A stretch of 8,052 bases of DNA from Caulobacteraceae bacterium (GTDB lineage: Bacteria > Pseudomonadota > Alphaproteobacteria > Caulobacterales > Caulobacteraceae). Below, in pieces: positions 1 to 7,054 of this stretch. Position numbers and translations under genes: made by a program. The notes beneath the pieces are model-generated. The model worked only from the letters and a program-made list of their open reading frames with translations. It had not been told where the DNA came from and searched no databases. The stretch is taken from positions 1 to 8,052 of the forward strand of contig PMOM01000157.1 in NCBI GenBank assembly GCA_003161535.1, read 5' to 3'. Positions within the stretch are counted from its first letter, which is position 1; each line of letters starts with the position of its first letter.

Positions 1-686
1 TCGGGCGAGATCACCGCATAGATGGAATGCTCCAGGATCAGCACGCGGTTGGCCGCCGCTATGCCGATGGCGCCGCCGCTCATGCCTTCGCCGGTGATGG
101 TGGCGATCATCGGCACGCCCAAGGTCAGGCACCGCTCGGTGCCCCGGGCGATGGCTTCGGCGACGCCGCGCTCCTCGCCTCCGATGCCCGGATAGGCGCC
201 GCCGGTATCGACGAATGACAGCACCGGCAGGCTGAAATGTTCGGCAAGATCCATCAGCCGCACGGCCTTGCGGTAGCCTTCGGGCCGGGCGGCGCCGAAG
301 TTGTGCTTGATGCGGGTGGTGGTGTCGTGGCCCTTTTCCTGGCCGATGACCATCACCGGGGTCCCCCGGAAGCGGCCAAGACCGCCCAGAATGGCCTGGT
401 CGTCGGCGAACTTGCGGTCGCCGCGCAGCTCGACGAATTCCTCGATCAGGCCGGCGACATAGTCGACGAAGTGGGGCCGTTCAGGGTGGCGGGCGATCTG
501 GGTCTTTTGCCAGGCGTCCAGATGAGCGTAGGCCTCGGCCCGCCGCTCGCCCATCCGTTCGCGCAGGGCGGCGATCTCGGCGTCGATGTCGCCCGGTCCA
601 TCGGCCTGTGAGAGCTTGGAGAGCTCTTCGATCTTGGCTTCGAGTTCCCCGATCGGGCGCTCGAATTCCAGGTAATGCGCCGCCAT
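1..686 (-). CDS. accA: Acetyl-CoA carboxylase carboxyltransferase subunit alpha, 3' end cut by the window
   Basis: AccA pairs with AccD to form the cytoplasmic carboxyltransferase that moves the carboxyl group from carboxybiotin-BCCP to acetyl-CoA, making malonyl-CoA for fatty acid synthesis. Reading the minus strand from the ATG at 686-684 gives 228 codons that run off the left edge; the family is about 320 residues, so roughly 70% is present. The start reads [12 protein letters not shown], followed by the usual N-terminal helical segment (about 12-65). The carboxyltransferase core shows [11 protein letters not shown] (115-125), [12 protein letters not shown] (130-141), [15 protein letters not shown] (160-174) and the oxyanion-type glycine loop TGEGMSGGA (198-206). 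No strong Shine-Dalgarno is visible before the ATG, but this start gives the family's normal N-terminus. A candidate promoter lies about 40-65 bp upstream. The gene is divergent from the UrcA-family gene. The reading frame is intact. Confidence 0.97.
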   Translation of the reverse strand, partial: MAAHYLEFERPIGELEAKIEELSKLSQADGPGDIDAEIAALRERMGERRAEAYAHLDAWQKTQIARHPERPHFVDYVAGLIEEFVELRGDRKFADDQAILGGLGRFRGTPVMVIGQEKGHDTTTRIKHNFGAARPEGYRKAVRLMDLAEHFSLPVLSFVDTGGAYPGIGGEERGVAEAIARGTERCLTLGVPMIATITGEGMSGGAIGIAAANRVLILEHSIYAVISP

Positions 687-724
687 GAATCTTTGAGAAC
701 GCCTGCCGCCTCGAAAAGGCGCGC

Positions 725-753
725 ACCGTAGTCGCGCGGGATAGGAGGGGCAA
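725..753 (-). promoter_or_regulatory. Candidate accA promoter (-35 TTGCCC, 17-bp spacer, -10 TACGGT)
   Basis: On the minus strand TTGCCC (753-748) is followed after 17 bp by TACGGT (730-725). This resembles a housekeeping sigma-70 promoter of GC-rich alphaproteobacteria, which often have a weak TA-containing -10. Transcription would begin near 718, leaving a leader of about 30 nt before the accA ATG at 686. The match is by eye only: the -10 agrees with TATAAT at just three positions, so this is a plausible site rather than a secure one. Confidence 0.35.
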
Positions 754-826
754 GTTTCCCCATTGCGGAGCCGAAAGTCGCGCGACCGTGCTTGAAGCGC
801 GGGGGCATCGGTTCCGAGCCCGCTGA

Positions 827-851
827 CAATCGTTTATCGGATTTTCGATTG
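827..851. promoter_or_regulatory. AT-rich inverted repeat between accA and the UrcA-family gene
   Basis: CAATCG (827-832) is repeated inverted as CGATTG (846-851) around a 13-base AT-rich centre (tttatcggatttt). It stands out in a GC-rich divergent region. It could be an operator half-site pair or part of a promoter for the UrcA-family gene, but I recognise no known regulator motif. The rest of the intergenic region (687-981) holds no credible ORF or RNA gene. The UrcA-family gene has no convincing -35/-10 pair that I can defend. Confidence 0.3.
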
Positions 852-981
852 GCCGCGACAGGGAATAAGTCGCCTCCTCGTCTTGTCTTACCAGTCAAGC
901 TTCGGCGCGCACTCCGCGCGTCGTGGCCCCCGCGCGGCCCGATCCTGGGCCGTCGGAACCTGACTGCAAGGAAGCCCGAAA

Positions 982-1323
982 ATGTCTACACATCCCACCG
1001 CTCGCCGCCTCGGCGCGGCGATTCTCAGCTCCATGCTGGCTGCCACCGCCCTGGTCGGAGCCGGAACAGCCGGCGCCCACACCGAGGACCTCGGCGGGCC
1101 CATCAAAGTGTCCGTGGCCGTGTCCGATCTCGACCTCACCCATGCGGCCGGCGCGGGCGTCATGCTCGTGCGCATCCAGGCCGCGGCCACCCGCGCCTGC
1201 GGCGGCGCGCCGGACCCGCGCCTGCTGGATCGCCTCTCGTTCTTCGATCAGTGCCGCAAGCAGGCGATCGCCGGAGCGGTGGATCGATTGGACGCGCCCC
1301 TGGTCAAGGCGGAGATCGGGTAG
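982..1323 (+). CDS. UrcA family protein, secreted/periplasmic
   Basis: A 113-residue protein with a typical Sec signal peptide: a basic N-terminus (RR at 8-9), a hydrophobic stretch (about 10-27) and a likely cleavage site after AGA (30-32). The mature part follows the UrcA-family pattern: a beta segment IKVSVAVSDLDLT (41-53), then GAGVMLVRIQAAATRACGG (57-75) and a second cysteine at 91 in a helix ending in alternating Ala, Val and acidic residues. C73 and C91 probably form the family's conserved disulfide in the periplasm. The family is common in Caulobacterales and sphingomonads and its biochemical role is unknown, so no function is claimed. A good Shine-Dalgarno, AAGGAAG (968-974), sits 7 bp before the ATG and fixes the start. 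The stop lies only 7 bp from the stop of the convergent lyase gene. Confidence 0.85.
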   Translation: MSTHPTARRLGAAILSSMLAATALVGAGTAGAHTEDLGGPIKVSVAVSDLDLTHAAGAGVMLVRIQAAATRACGGAPDPRLLDRLSFFDQCRKQAIAGAVDRLDAPLVKAEIG

Positions 1324-1330
1324 GCGATCA

Positions 1331-2383
1331 TCAAAGGCCGTACGCCGCCGCCATGGCCGGCTCCTTCGCGGCCACCTGCCTGGCCAGATCGACCATTCCC
1401 TTGGCCTGTTTCCAGGTGGCGTCGTCCTGCATTTTGCCGTCGATCATCGCAACGCCCGCCCCGTCCGGCATGACCTCCAGGATGCGGCGGGCGAAGGCGA
1501 CCTCTGCTGGATCAGGCGAGAAGACTCGCTTGGCGATGGCGATCTGGCTGGGATGCAGGCTCCAGGCGCCGGCGCAGCCCAGAAGGAAGGCGTTCCTGAA
1601 CTGCTGCTCGCATCCAGCTGGATCATCGATGGCGCCGAACGGCCCATAGAACGGCTTGATCCCGGCGGCGACGCAGGCGTCGACCATGCGGGCCAGGGTG
1701 TAGTGCCAGATGTCCTGCTGGATGAAGGCGCGGGGCTCGCCATCGCCGGCATTGTCGGCCAGCACGCCATAAGACGGATGACCGCCGCCCACCCGGGTCG
1801 TCTTCATGCCCCGGCTGGCGGCAAGATCGGCGGGGCCTAGGCTGATGCCCTGCAGGCGCGGACTGGCAAGCGCGATGGCCTCGACGTTCACCACGCCCTG
1901 CGCGGTCTCCAGGATGGCGTGCAGCAGGATAGGCCGCTTGCGCCCGTGCCGCGCTTCGAGCACGGCCAGCAATTGGTCCATGTAGTGGATGTCCCACGGA
2001 CCCTCGACCTTGGGCAGCATGACCACGTCGAGCGCCTCGCCACAGCCGGCGACAATCTCGCTGACGTCGTCCAGATGCCAGGGCGACTGCGCACCATTGA
2101 TGCGCACCCAAAGACCGGTTCCGTGGGCGGCGAAGTCCACCTCGCGCGCCATTTCTATGAATCCCGCCCGCGCCGCGGCCTTGTCGCCGGGAGCGATGGC
2201 GTCCTCCAGATTGCCGCACAGGACATCGACCTCGACGGCGGTGCGCGCCGCGTTCGCGCGCAATTTTTCGATTTGCGGCGGCAGGAAGTGGATCACGCGC
2301 TCAAGCCGGAGCGGCAGCTCCCGCATCGGCGCCGGCGCGCCCAAGGCGAGTGGTTCGAAGAAGGAGCGGGGAGGTCTGGTCAT
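1331..2383 (-). CDS. mcl: Malyl-CoA/beta-methylmalyl-CoA lyase-like protein (HpcH/HpaI-CitE superfamily)
   Basis: A 350-residue TIM-barrel CoA-ester lyase. Family members reversibly cleave malyl-CoA to acetyl-CoA plus glyoxylate, and beta-methylmalyl-CoA to propionyl-CoA plus glyoxylate, using Mg2+ or Mn2+ in the cytoplasm. Visible landmarks are CGNLEDAI (56-63), LWVRING (91-97, substrate Arg94), [12 protein letters not shown] (122-133), the metal-ligand candidates Glu159 (in ILET) and Asp186 (in GPADLAAS), [21 protein letters not shown] (190-210), FYGPFG (245-250), WSLHPSQI (274-281), and a C-terminal lid around [24 protein letters not shown] (305-328). From memory the wording and length match the Chloroflexus-type malyl-CoA lyase (about 348 residues) better than the shorter Rhodobacter Mcl1. 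The ATG abuts the xerD stop (TAG then ATG), and AGAAGGA inside the xerD 3' end can serve as ribosome site. Substrate preference cannot be read from sequence; a related acyl-CoA lyase activity remains possible. Confidence 0.85.
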   Translation of the reverse strand: MTRPPRSFFEPLALGAPAPMRELPLRLERVIHFLPPQIEKLRANAARTAVEVDVLCGNLEDAIAPGDKAAARAGFIEMAREVDFAAHGTGLWVRINGAQSPWHLDDVSEIVAGCGEALDVVMLPKVEGPWDIHYMDQLLAVLEARHGRKRPILLHAILETAQGVVNVEAIALASPRLQGISLGPADLAASRGMKTTRVGGGHPSYGVLADNAGDGEPRAFIQQDIWHYTLARMVDACVAAGIKPFYGPFGAIDDPAGCEQQFRNAFLLGCAGAWSLHPSQIAIAKRVFSPDPAEVAFARRILEVMPDGAGVAMIDGKMQDDATWKQAKGMVDLARQVAAKEPAMAAAYGL

Positions 2384-3298
2384 CTAGTCCTTCTTCCGGG
2401 AAAGCGGGTGCTTGGTTTCCACCACTTCGCGCAGGCGGTCCTGGGCGACGTGGGTGTAGATCTGGGTTGTGGCGATGTCGGCGTGCCCCAGCAGGGTCTG
2501 CACCACCCGCAGGTCGGCGCCGCCCTCCAAAAGGTGGGTGGCGAAGGCGTGGCGCAGGACGTGGGGGCTGACCTTGGTCGGATCGATGCCGGCACGGCGC
2601 GCCGCCTCGTCGAGGAGTTGGGCCAGACGCCGCGCCGTGAGCCGGCCGGCGCGGCTCCTCGAGGGAAATAGCCATGGGCTCTGCCTGACCCCTTTGGGCA
2701 GGAAGGCGGGCCGCACGTCCAGGTAGGTCTTGACCGCCGCCCGCGCCGCCGCGCCCACCGGCGCGAGGCGCTCCTTGCCCCCTTTGCCCTTGACGATCAG
2801 ATAGGCCGGATCGCGCGCCATGGCGGCCAGCGGCAGGGCGACCAGCTCCGAAACGCGCAGTCCGGAGGCATAGAGAAGTTCCAGCATGGCGCCCAGGCGC
2901 GCGCCGGCCGGCCCATCTCTGGCGGTGGCCGCGTCGATCAGAACGCTGACCTCCGCGCGGGTGAGGATCCTGGGCAGGGGTCGGCCCTTGCGGGGCGCGT
3001 CGACGCGCCTGGAGGGATCATCGCCGCGCCAGCCTTCGCCCAACACGAAGCGGTAGAACTGGCGCACCGCCGAACGCCGTCTGGCCGCCGTGGCGCTCGA
3101 CAATCGGCGCATGCCCAGTTGGGCGAAATAGGCCTCCATGTCTTCCGCCGAGGCGCTGGCGAGATCCTGACCGCGCGCAACCAGGTAGGCCTGGGCGTCG
3201 GCGAGGTCGCGGCCGTAGGCGGTGAGCGTATTGGCCGCGGCGGCCCGCTCGGCCGCCATCATTTCCAGGAAGGCTTCCGTCCAGGCGGCGGCGCTCAT
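2384..3298 (-). CDS. xerD: Tyrosine recombinase XerD
   Basis: A 304-residue site-specific tyrosine recombinase that, with XerC and FtsK, resolves chromosome dimers at dif. The N-terminal SAM-like DNA-binding domain covers about 5-90 and the catalytic domain about 108-295. The full catalytic set is visible: Arg148 (SGLRVSE), Lys172 (KGKGGKE), His246 and Arg249 (SPHVLRHAFATHLLEGGADL), His272 (LLGHADIATTQIYTHV) and nucleophile Tyr281. Length and residue spacing fit housekeeping XerD rather than a phage or integron integrase. The location beside aroK is the usual alphaproteobacterial xerD context and favours XerD over XerC. A short AAGGC lies about 6 bp before the ATG. It is divergent from aroK across 79 bp and runs directly into the lyase gene with no gap, so the two are probably co-transcribed. 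Confidence 0.95.
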   Translation of the reverse strand: MSAAAWTEAFLEMMAAERAAAANTLTAYGRDLADAQAYLVARGQDLASASAEDMEAYFAQLGMRRLSSATAARRRSAVRQFYRFVLGEGWRGDDPSRRVDAPRKGRPLPRILTRAEVSVLIDAATARDGPAGARLGAMLELLYASGLRVSELVALPLAAMARDPAYLIVKGKGGKERLAPVGAAARAAVKTYLDVRPAFLPKGVRQSPWLFPSRSRAGRLTARRLAQLLDEAARRAGIDPTKVSPHVLRHAFATHLLEGGADLRVVQTLLGHADIATTQIYTHVAQDRLREVVETKHPLSRKKD

Positions 3299-3377
3299 CT
3301 ATGCCTTGTCATGTCTGCTGACTCATGGCGGAAACTTGGCGCTCGGGGGCGCCCTCGTGTAAAGGGCGCATCTGGCC
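3299..3377. promoter_or_regulatory. Divergent xerD/aroK promoter region with a small inverted repeat
   Basis: This 79-bp gap must hold the promoters of both the aroK run and the xerD-lyase pair. On the plus strand TTGGCG (3336-3341) and TGTAAA (3358-3363) are 16 bp apart and form a weak promoter candidate; TGTAAA as a -10 would place the start only about 8 bp before the aroK ATG. An inverted repeat GGCGC-tcgggg-GCGCC (3338-3353) lies between these elements. Both assignments are by eye and weak. Confidence 0.3.
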
Positions 3378-3923
3378 ATGACCGCCCTCACTGCCCTCAA
3401 TCGCGAAACCATCGCTCTTATTGGCCTCATGGGCGTCGGCAAGAGCAGTATTGGACGGCGACTGGCCAGCGCCTTGGGAATGCCGTTCCGAGACGCCGAC
3501 GCCGAGATCGAGGCGGCCGCCGGCCGCTCCATCTTCGACATCTTCGTCCAGTTTGGCGAAGAGGCTTTTCGCGATGGCGAACGGCGGGTCATCGCGCGGC
3601 TGTTGAACGAGCCCCCACACGTCTTGGCCACTGGCGGAGGCGCCTTCGCCGACGAGCAGACTCAGAAGTTGATCCGCGAAAAGGCCGTGTCGGTATGGCT
3701 GAAGGCCGACCTTGAAGTGCTGGCGCGCCGGATCGGTCGGCGGGACACCCGCCCGCTCATCGCCGGCAAGGACCCTCTTGAGGTGCTGCAAGCCCAGGCG
3801 TTGGAGCGCTATGATGTGTTCGCCACCGCCGATGTCATCGTGGAGACCGGCGAGACCGCCCATCACGTGGCCGTCGACGCCATCATCAAGGCCCTGACCG
3901 CACGGCTGGCGACTCCTCCGTGA
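3378..3923 (+). CDS. aroK: Shikimate kinase
   Basis: A 181-residue cytoplasmic P-loop kinase that phosphorylates shikimate to shikimate-3-phosphate with ATP, step 5 of the chorismate pathway. The Walker A motif is GLMGVGKSS (16-24). The shikimate-binding acidic pair is in RDADAEIE (38-45), the arginine of AFRDGE is Arg65, the triple glycine is ATGGGAF (84-90), the lid arginine is Arg125 in RPLIAG, and a further substrate arginine is Arg144 in ALERYD. All match the family, whose usual length is about 170-190. The only purine-rich element, AAGGG (3362-3366), sits 11 bp before the ATG, longer than ideal, so initiation may be modest. The stop overlaps the GTG start of aroB (GTGA), the standard aroK-aroB arrangement. 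It is probably the first gene of the four-gene plus-strand run. Confidence 0.97.
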   Translation: MTALTALNRETIALIGLMGVGKSSIGRRLASALGMPFRDADAEIEAAAGRSIFDIFVQFGEEAFRDGERRVIARLLNEPPHVLATGGGAFADEQTQKLIREKAVSVWLKADLEVLARRIGRRDTRPLIAGKDPLEVLQAQALERYDVFATADVIVETGETAHHVAVDAIIKALTARLATPP

Positions 3924-5032
3924 CCGCGAGCGTCACCGTCGATTTGGCCGGCCGCCCCTATGAGGTGGTCATCGGTCGGGGGCTCATTGAAGAGGCGGGG
4001 ACGCACCTCAAGCCCCTGCTGCGGCGTCCCCTGGTCTCGGTCGTCATGGACACGGTGGTCGCCGGCCTGCACGGCCAGCGCCTTCTCGATGGCTTGCGCT
4101 CGAACGGAATCTCCGCTCACGCCATTACCGTCGCCCCCGGCGAAGGCGCCAAGAGTTTCGAGGGACTGAGCGCTCTTTGCGACAAGCTTCTGGCCCTGGA
4201 ATTGGATCGCTCCGACATGATCGTCGCCTTCGGCGGAGGCGTCGTGGGCGACTTGGCGGGCTTCGCGGCGGCGATCTACAAGCGCGGCGTCGATTTCGTG
4301 CAGGTCCCCACCACGCTGCTGGCTCAAGTGGATTCCTCGGTGGGCGGCAAGACCGCCATCGACACGCCGCGCGGCAAGAACCTCATCGGCGCCTTCCACC
4401 AGCCCCGGCTCGTTCTGGCCGACCTTGCGGTGCTGGACACCCTGCCCGCCCGCGAGATGCGCTGCGGTTATGCCGAAGTGCTGAAATACGGCCTGCTGGG
4501 CGACCCGCCCTTCTTCGATTGGCTGGAAAAGCATGCCGCCGATGTGCTGGCGCGCGAGCCAGGCGCCATGGCCCACGCCGTGCGCCGCTGCGTCGAAATG
4601 AAGGCGGTGATCGTCGGCCAGGACGAACGCGAGGGCGCCGGCCGCGCCTTGCTCAACCTTGGCCATACCTTCGCTCACGCCTTGGAGGTTGAGGTGGGAT
4701 TCGGCGAGGGCGTGAAGCACGGCGAGGCGGTGGGCCTCGGCTGCGCCATGGCCTTCCGCCTTTCAGCCAAGCTCGGCCTTTGCGCGGACCAAGACGCCGG
4801 GCGAGCGTCCGCCGCGGTCGCCGCCGCCGGCCTTCCGACCCGACTCTGTGAGATCGGCGGTCCGCCTTTGGCCGCCGCGGCCCTCCTTGGCCACATGATC
4901 CACGACAAGAAGTCCGAGGGCGGCGAGCTCACCTTTATCCTGACGCGGGGGGTCGGGAAGGCCTTCATCGCCAAGGGCATTGAGCCGGCGGTTGTAAGCG
5001 ATTTCCTGATTTCCGAAGGAGCCCTGCCATGA
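3920..5032 (+). CDS. aroB: 3-dehydroquinate synthase
   Basis: A 370-residue NAD- and Zn-dependent cytoplasmic enzyme that turns DAHP into 3-dehydroquinate, step 2 of the shikimate pathway. The nucleotide-binding [11 protein letters not shown] is at 105-115, and the conserved block with [20 protein letters not shown] is at 129-148. The zinc ligands are Glu185 (GYAEVLKYG), His249 (NLGHTFAHA) and His267 (KHGEAVGLG). The late motif HDKKSEGG (328-335) is present. The length is close to the 360-residue norm. The start is GTG at 3920-3922, overlapping the aroK stop by four bases. No Shine-Dalgarno precedes it, so translation probably depends on ribosomes finishing aroK. The 3' end overlaps the next gene by ATGA and also carries that gene's strong ribosome site. 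Confidence 0.97.
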   Translation: MTASVTVDLAGRPYEVVIGRGLIEEAGTHLKPLLRRPLVSVVMDTVVAGLHGQRLLDGLRSNGISAHAITVAPGEGAKSFEGLSALCDKLLALELDRSDMIVAFGGGVVGDLAGFAAAIYKRGVDFVQVPTTLLAQVDSSVGGKTAIDTPRGKNLIGAFHQPRLVLADLAVLDTLPAREMRCGYAEVLKYGLLGDPPFFDWLEKHAADVLAREPGAMAHAVRRCVEMKAVIVGQDEREGAGRALLNLGHTFAHALEVEVGFGEGVKHGEAVGLGCAMAFRLSAKLGLCADQDAGRASAAVAAAGLPTRLCEIGGPPLAAAALLGHMIHDKKSEGGELTFILTRGVGKAFIAKGIEPAVVSDFLISEGALP

Positions 5033-6315
5033 TCGCCGCGCTCTGGGCCGCATCGCTGATCATTCTGGCGCTCTTGGCCATCTCGGCCGTGTTCTCGGCC
5101 GCCGAGACCGCCCTGACGCGCGCCAGCCGCGGCCGCATGCACCAGCTTGAACGCGATGGGGACAAGGGCGCCAAGCGCGTGAACCTCCTGCTCGGCGATC
5201 AGGAGACCATGATCGGCGCGGTGCTGATCGGCTACAATGTCCTCAACATCCTCAGCTCCGCCCTGGCCACTGTGTTCATCACCAAGGTCGTTCCCGGCGC
5301 CTGGGGCGTGGCCATCGCCACCGCGGTGATGACCTTGCTGGTCGTGGTGTTCGTCGAGGTCTTGCCCAAAACCTTGGCCATCGTGCGCGCCGACGACGTC
5401 GCTCGCTCGCTGTCAGCACCCATGCTGGGTGTGGTGCGCATCCTCGGGCCGGTGATCTACGCCATTCAATGGATCGTCCGTCACACCCTGCGACTGTTCG
5501 GTGTCGATCTTGGCATGGAGACCGACGTCCTGGCCGCCCACGAGGAGATCCGCGGCGCGGTCAACTATCACCATTCGGAAGGCGCGGTGGAGAGCCGCGA
5601 TCGGCGCATGCTGGGCGGCGTACTCGATCTTTCCGACATGGACGTCGCCGAGATCATGGTCCATCGCAAGTCTATGTCGATGATCGACGCGGCCCTGCCG
5701 CCGCGCGACTTGGTGGCCAGGGCCCTGGAAGCCGAGCACACCCGATTGCCGCTCTGGCGCGGTGACCCCGAAAACATCGTCGGGGTTCTGCATGCCAAGG
5801 ATCTGCTCAAGGCCATGGCCGACGCTCAGTGGGCGGTGGACGCCATCGATATGGACGCCATCGTGCGCGAGGCGTGGTTCATTCCCGAAACCACCAAGCT
5901 CAAGGACCAACTCAACGCCTTCTTGAAGCGCCGCACCCACTTCGCCCTGGTCGTCGATGAGTACGGCGCGCTGCAGGGGCTGGTCACCCTGGAAGACATC
6001 CTCGAGGAAATCGTCGGCGAGATCGACGATGAGCACGACCAGGCCATTCAGGGCGTCCGGCGCCAAGCCGACGGCTCGGTACACGTCGATGGCGATGTCA
6101 CCGTTCGAGATCTCAACCGCGCCATGGACTGGGATCTGCCCGACGAACACGCCGTCACCATTGCCGGCCTGGTCATTCACGAAGCCCGCGCCATCCCGGA
6201 GCAGGGGCAGAAGTTCCTCTTTCATCGGCATCGCTTTCAAATACTGCGGCGCCACCGAAACCAAATCACCACCCTGCGCGTCAGCCCGCCGTTGGCCAGG
6301 CAGGACGAGGACTAA
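5029..6315 (+). CDS. CNNM/CorB-type transporter (DUF21-CBS-CorC_HlyC), HlyC/CorC family
   Basis: A 428-residue inner-membrane protein with the family's three-part layout. The DUF21 transmembrane domain (about 1-185) has hydrophobic segments near 4-26, 62-84, 92-116 and 132-152 and the signatures [11 protein letters not shown] (23-33) and [10 protein letters not shown] (108-117). A cytoplasmic CBS pair (about 205-330) contains EIMVHR (208-213) and [20 protein letters not shown] (308-327). The CorC_HlyC domain (about 345-420) closes the protein. CNNM/CorB relatives bind Mg-ATP through the CBS pair and have been linked to Mg2+ transport or efflux; the old label 'hemolysin' is misleading. Transport itself is inferred from the family. 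A strong GAAGGAG (5015-5021) lies 7 bp before the ATG, and the ATG overlaps the aroB stop. A response regulator follows after 7 bp, so the two are likely co-expressed. Confidence 0.92.
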   Translation: MIAALWAASLIILALLAISAVFSAAETALTRASRGRMHQLERDGDKGAKRVNLLLGDQETMIGAVLIGYNVLNILSSALATVFITKVVPGAWGVAIATAVMTLLVVVFVEVLPKTLAIVRADDVARSLSAPMLGVVRILGPVIYAIQWIVRHTLRLFGVDLGMETDVLAAHEEIRGAVNYHHSEGAVESRDRRMLGGVLDLSDMDVAEIMVHRKSMSMIDAALPPRDLVARALEAEHTRLPLWRGDPENIVGVLHAKDLLKAMADAQWAVDAIDMDAIVREAWFIPETTKLKDQLNAFLKRRTHFALVVDEYGALQGLVTLEDILEEIVGEIDDEHDQAIQGVRRQADGSVHVDGDVTVRDLNRAMDWDLPDEHAVTIAGLVIHEARAIPEQGQKFLFHRHRFQILRRHRNQITTLRVSPPLARQDED

Positions 6316-6322
6316 AGGCGCC

Positions 6323-6709
6323 ATGGATCACAATGACTCCCTCAAGGGGCGCCGCGTCTTGGTGGTCGAGGACGAGATGATGCTGGCCATGCTCGTCGAG
6401 GAGATGCTGGCCGACCTGGGCTGCGCGGTCGTGGGACCGGCGCACGCGCTCGCCTCGGGCCTGGAATTGGCCGGCGGCGGCCAAATCGACGTCGCCTTGC
6501 TCGATGTCAATCTCGGTGGTCAGCCGGTCTTCCCCATCGCCGACCTCCTGCGGGCAAAGGGAGTGCCGGTGATCTTTTGCACGGGCTACGGCAACACGGG
6601 ACTGCGCGACGTCGACCACGGCGCGCTGGTGCTGCAAAAGCCCTTTCGCGCCGCCGATCTGGCCAGTGCATTGAGCCAGGCGCTGGGGGCGGAAACGCCC
6701 CCATCCTAA
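6323..6709 (+). CDS. Single-domain response regulator (receiver only, FATGUY-like)
   Basis: A 128-residue protein consisting almost entirely of one receiver domain, with no output domain. Visible residues are the acidic pair Glu16-Asp17 (VLVVEDE), phospho-acceptor Asp61 (ALLDVNL), Thr87 (FCTGYG, 85-90) and Lys106 (LQKPF). The segment PVIFCTGYG replaces the usual beta4-alpha4 sequence and resembles the alphaproteobacterial FATGUY receivers (Sma0114-type), with Cys where Ala is normal. Such receivers usually work with HWE/HisKA_2 kinases as phosphate sinks or protein-binding switches; the cognate kinase is not in the window. The ATG at 6323 is preceded by AAAGG (6314-6318) with a short 4-bp spacer. 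An open frame continues upstream, but it lies inside the CNNM gene in another frame and is not credible. The last codons form a strong hairpin, described separately. It ends 6 bp from convergent bolA. Confidence 0.9.
   Translation: MDHNDSLKGRRVLVVEDEMMLAMLVEEMLADLGCAVVGPAHALASGLELAGGGQIDVALLDVNLGGQPVFPIADLLRAKGVPVIFCTGYGNTGLRDVDHGALVLQKPFRAADLASALSQALGAETPPS
6684..6703. terminator. Terminator-like hairpin inside the 3' end of the response regulator gene
   Basis: GGGGGCG (6685-6691) pairs perfectly with CGCCCCC (6696-6702) around a GAAA tetraloop, and T6684-A6703 adds an eighth pair. The hairpin lies before the receiver stop codon and 13-32 bp past the bolA stop, so it could act on both converging transcripts. 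Neither strand has a real U-tract after the stem, so it may need Rho or act mainly as an RNA 3'-end stabiliser. The structure is directly visible; the termination function is inferred. Confidence 0.5.
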
Positions 6710-6715
6710 CTTGTC

Positions 6716-6988
6716 TCAGCTTTCGCCCGGCGCGCGGGTGGTCAGCGACAAGGCATGCACCGGACCGGCCAATTCGTCCGCCAGCAGAGCGTACACCAGC
6801 CGTTGGCGTCGCACGCGGCTCAGTCCCGCGAATGCGGCCGCTTCGATGGTGACGTTGAAATGGCTCTCGCCGCCTTCGCGCGCGCCGGCGTGTCCCGCGT
6901 GGCGAGCGGAATCATCGACCACCCGCAAGGCGCTGGGCGAAAGGCCGAGGGTCAGTTTTCTCTCGATGGCGCGCGCGACCGCGCCCAT
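6716..6988 (-). CDS. bolA: BolA family protein
   Basis: A 90-residue BolA-fold protein starting at the ATG at 6988-6986 (MGAVARAIERKL). BolA proteins partner with monothiol glutaredoxins through a shared [2Fe-2S] cluster and affect iron homeostasis, and some act as stress or morphology regulators. The visible signatures, numbered from this ATG, are VVDDSARHAGHAG (23-35) with the loop histidines, ESHFNVTI (41-48), RVRRQRLVYALLADEL (58-73) and the C-terminal VHALSL (77-82), whose histidine is the usual cluster ligand. The spaced HAGH and ESHF place it with BolA proper rather than the shorter IbaG type. An in-frame TTG 27 bases upstream (7015) would lengthen it by nine residues, but the family starts at the equivalent of this Met. 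No clear Shine-Dalgarno precedes the ATG. It is divergent from the J-domain gene across 66 bp. Confidence 0.9.
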   Translation of the reverse strand: MGAVARAIERKLTLGLSPSALRVVDDSARHAGHAGAREGGESHFNVTIEAAAFAGLSRVRRQRLVYALLADELAGPVHALSLTTRAPGES

Positions 6989-7018
6989 GGTCGACCCGCG
7001 ATTGTTGGCTGTCAATTC

Positions 7019-7046
7019 TTGAACTGAACCTTCTTCTGCTCATACT
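7019..7046 (+). promoter_or_regulatory. Candidate promoter for a leaderless J-domain transcript
   Basis: TTGAAC (7019-7024) and CATACT (7041-7046) are 16 bp apart, each matching the sigma-70 consensus at four of six positions. A transcript from this site would start about 7-8 bp after the -10, at 7053-7055, practically on the ATG at 7055. No Shine-Dalgarno lies between the -10 and the ATG, and an in-frame TGA at 7025 excludes an upstream start. Together these point to leaderless initiation, which is common in Caulobacter-type bacteria. Confidence 0.45.
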
Positions 7047-7054
7047 TCGCACTC

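Noticed and set aside
687..691. GANTC (CcrM methylation) site abutting the accA start, with another at 3320-3324 in the xerD/aroK gap
   Set aside because: Scanning by eye finds many GANTC sites within genes too (for example 1020, 1523, 2159, 3659, 3911), so these two are not enriched enough to argue for cell-cycle control.
446..898. 150-codon minus-strand open frame overlapping accA and its upstream region
   Set aside because: It overlaps the accA reading frame and the candidate accA promoter, and the peptide has no recognisable features.
1919..2671. 250-codon plus-strand open frame across the lyase and xerD
   Set aside because: It spans two real minus-strand genes and their junction; composition and lack of motifs mark it as a shadow.
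2384..3298. Tyrosine recombinase as a sign of a genomic island or integron
   Set aside because: Length, catalytic spacing and the aroK neighbour fit housekeeping XerD; no attachment-site repeats, tRNA or cargo genes are visible.
3338..3353. GGCGC/GCGCC inverted repeat before aroK as a riboswitch or attenuator
   Set aside because: A 5-bp GC stem is expected by chance at this base composition, and it overlaps the candidate promoter rather than a leader RNA.
3863..4720. 285-codon open frame on the minus strand opposite aroB
   Set aside because: It lies wholly antisense to aroB, which has all its catalytic motifs. Long empty frames opposite coding DNA are expected at this GC content and the translation resembles no family I know.
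5029..6315. Hemolysin function for the CBS-domain protein
   Set aside because: The hemolysin label for this family is historical; the DUF21-CBS-CorC_HlyC layout indicates a CNNM/CorB membrane protein.
5413..6324. 303-codon open frame on the minus strand opposite the CNNM gene
   Set aside because: Antisense shadow of a clearly recognisable gene, with no domain signature of its own.
5957..6709. Longer, 250-residue version of the response regulator starting inside the CNNM gene
   Set aside because: The extra N-terminus is an out-of-frame reading of the CBS/CorC domains. The receiver fold begins right after the ATG at 6323, which has a nearby ribosome site.
6989..7015. TTG start at 7015 giving a 99-residue BolA
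   Set aside because: The nine added residues (from TANNRGST) are not part of the BolA fold, and the family's N-terminus matches the ATG at 6988.
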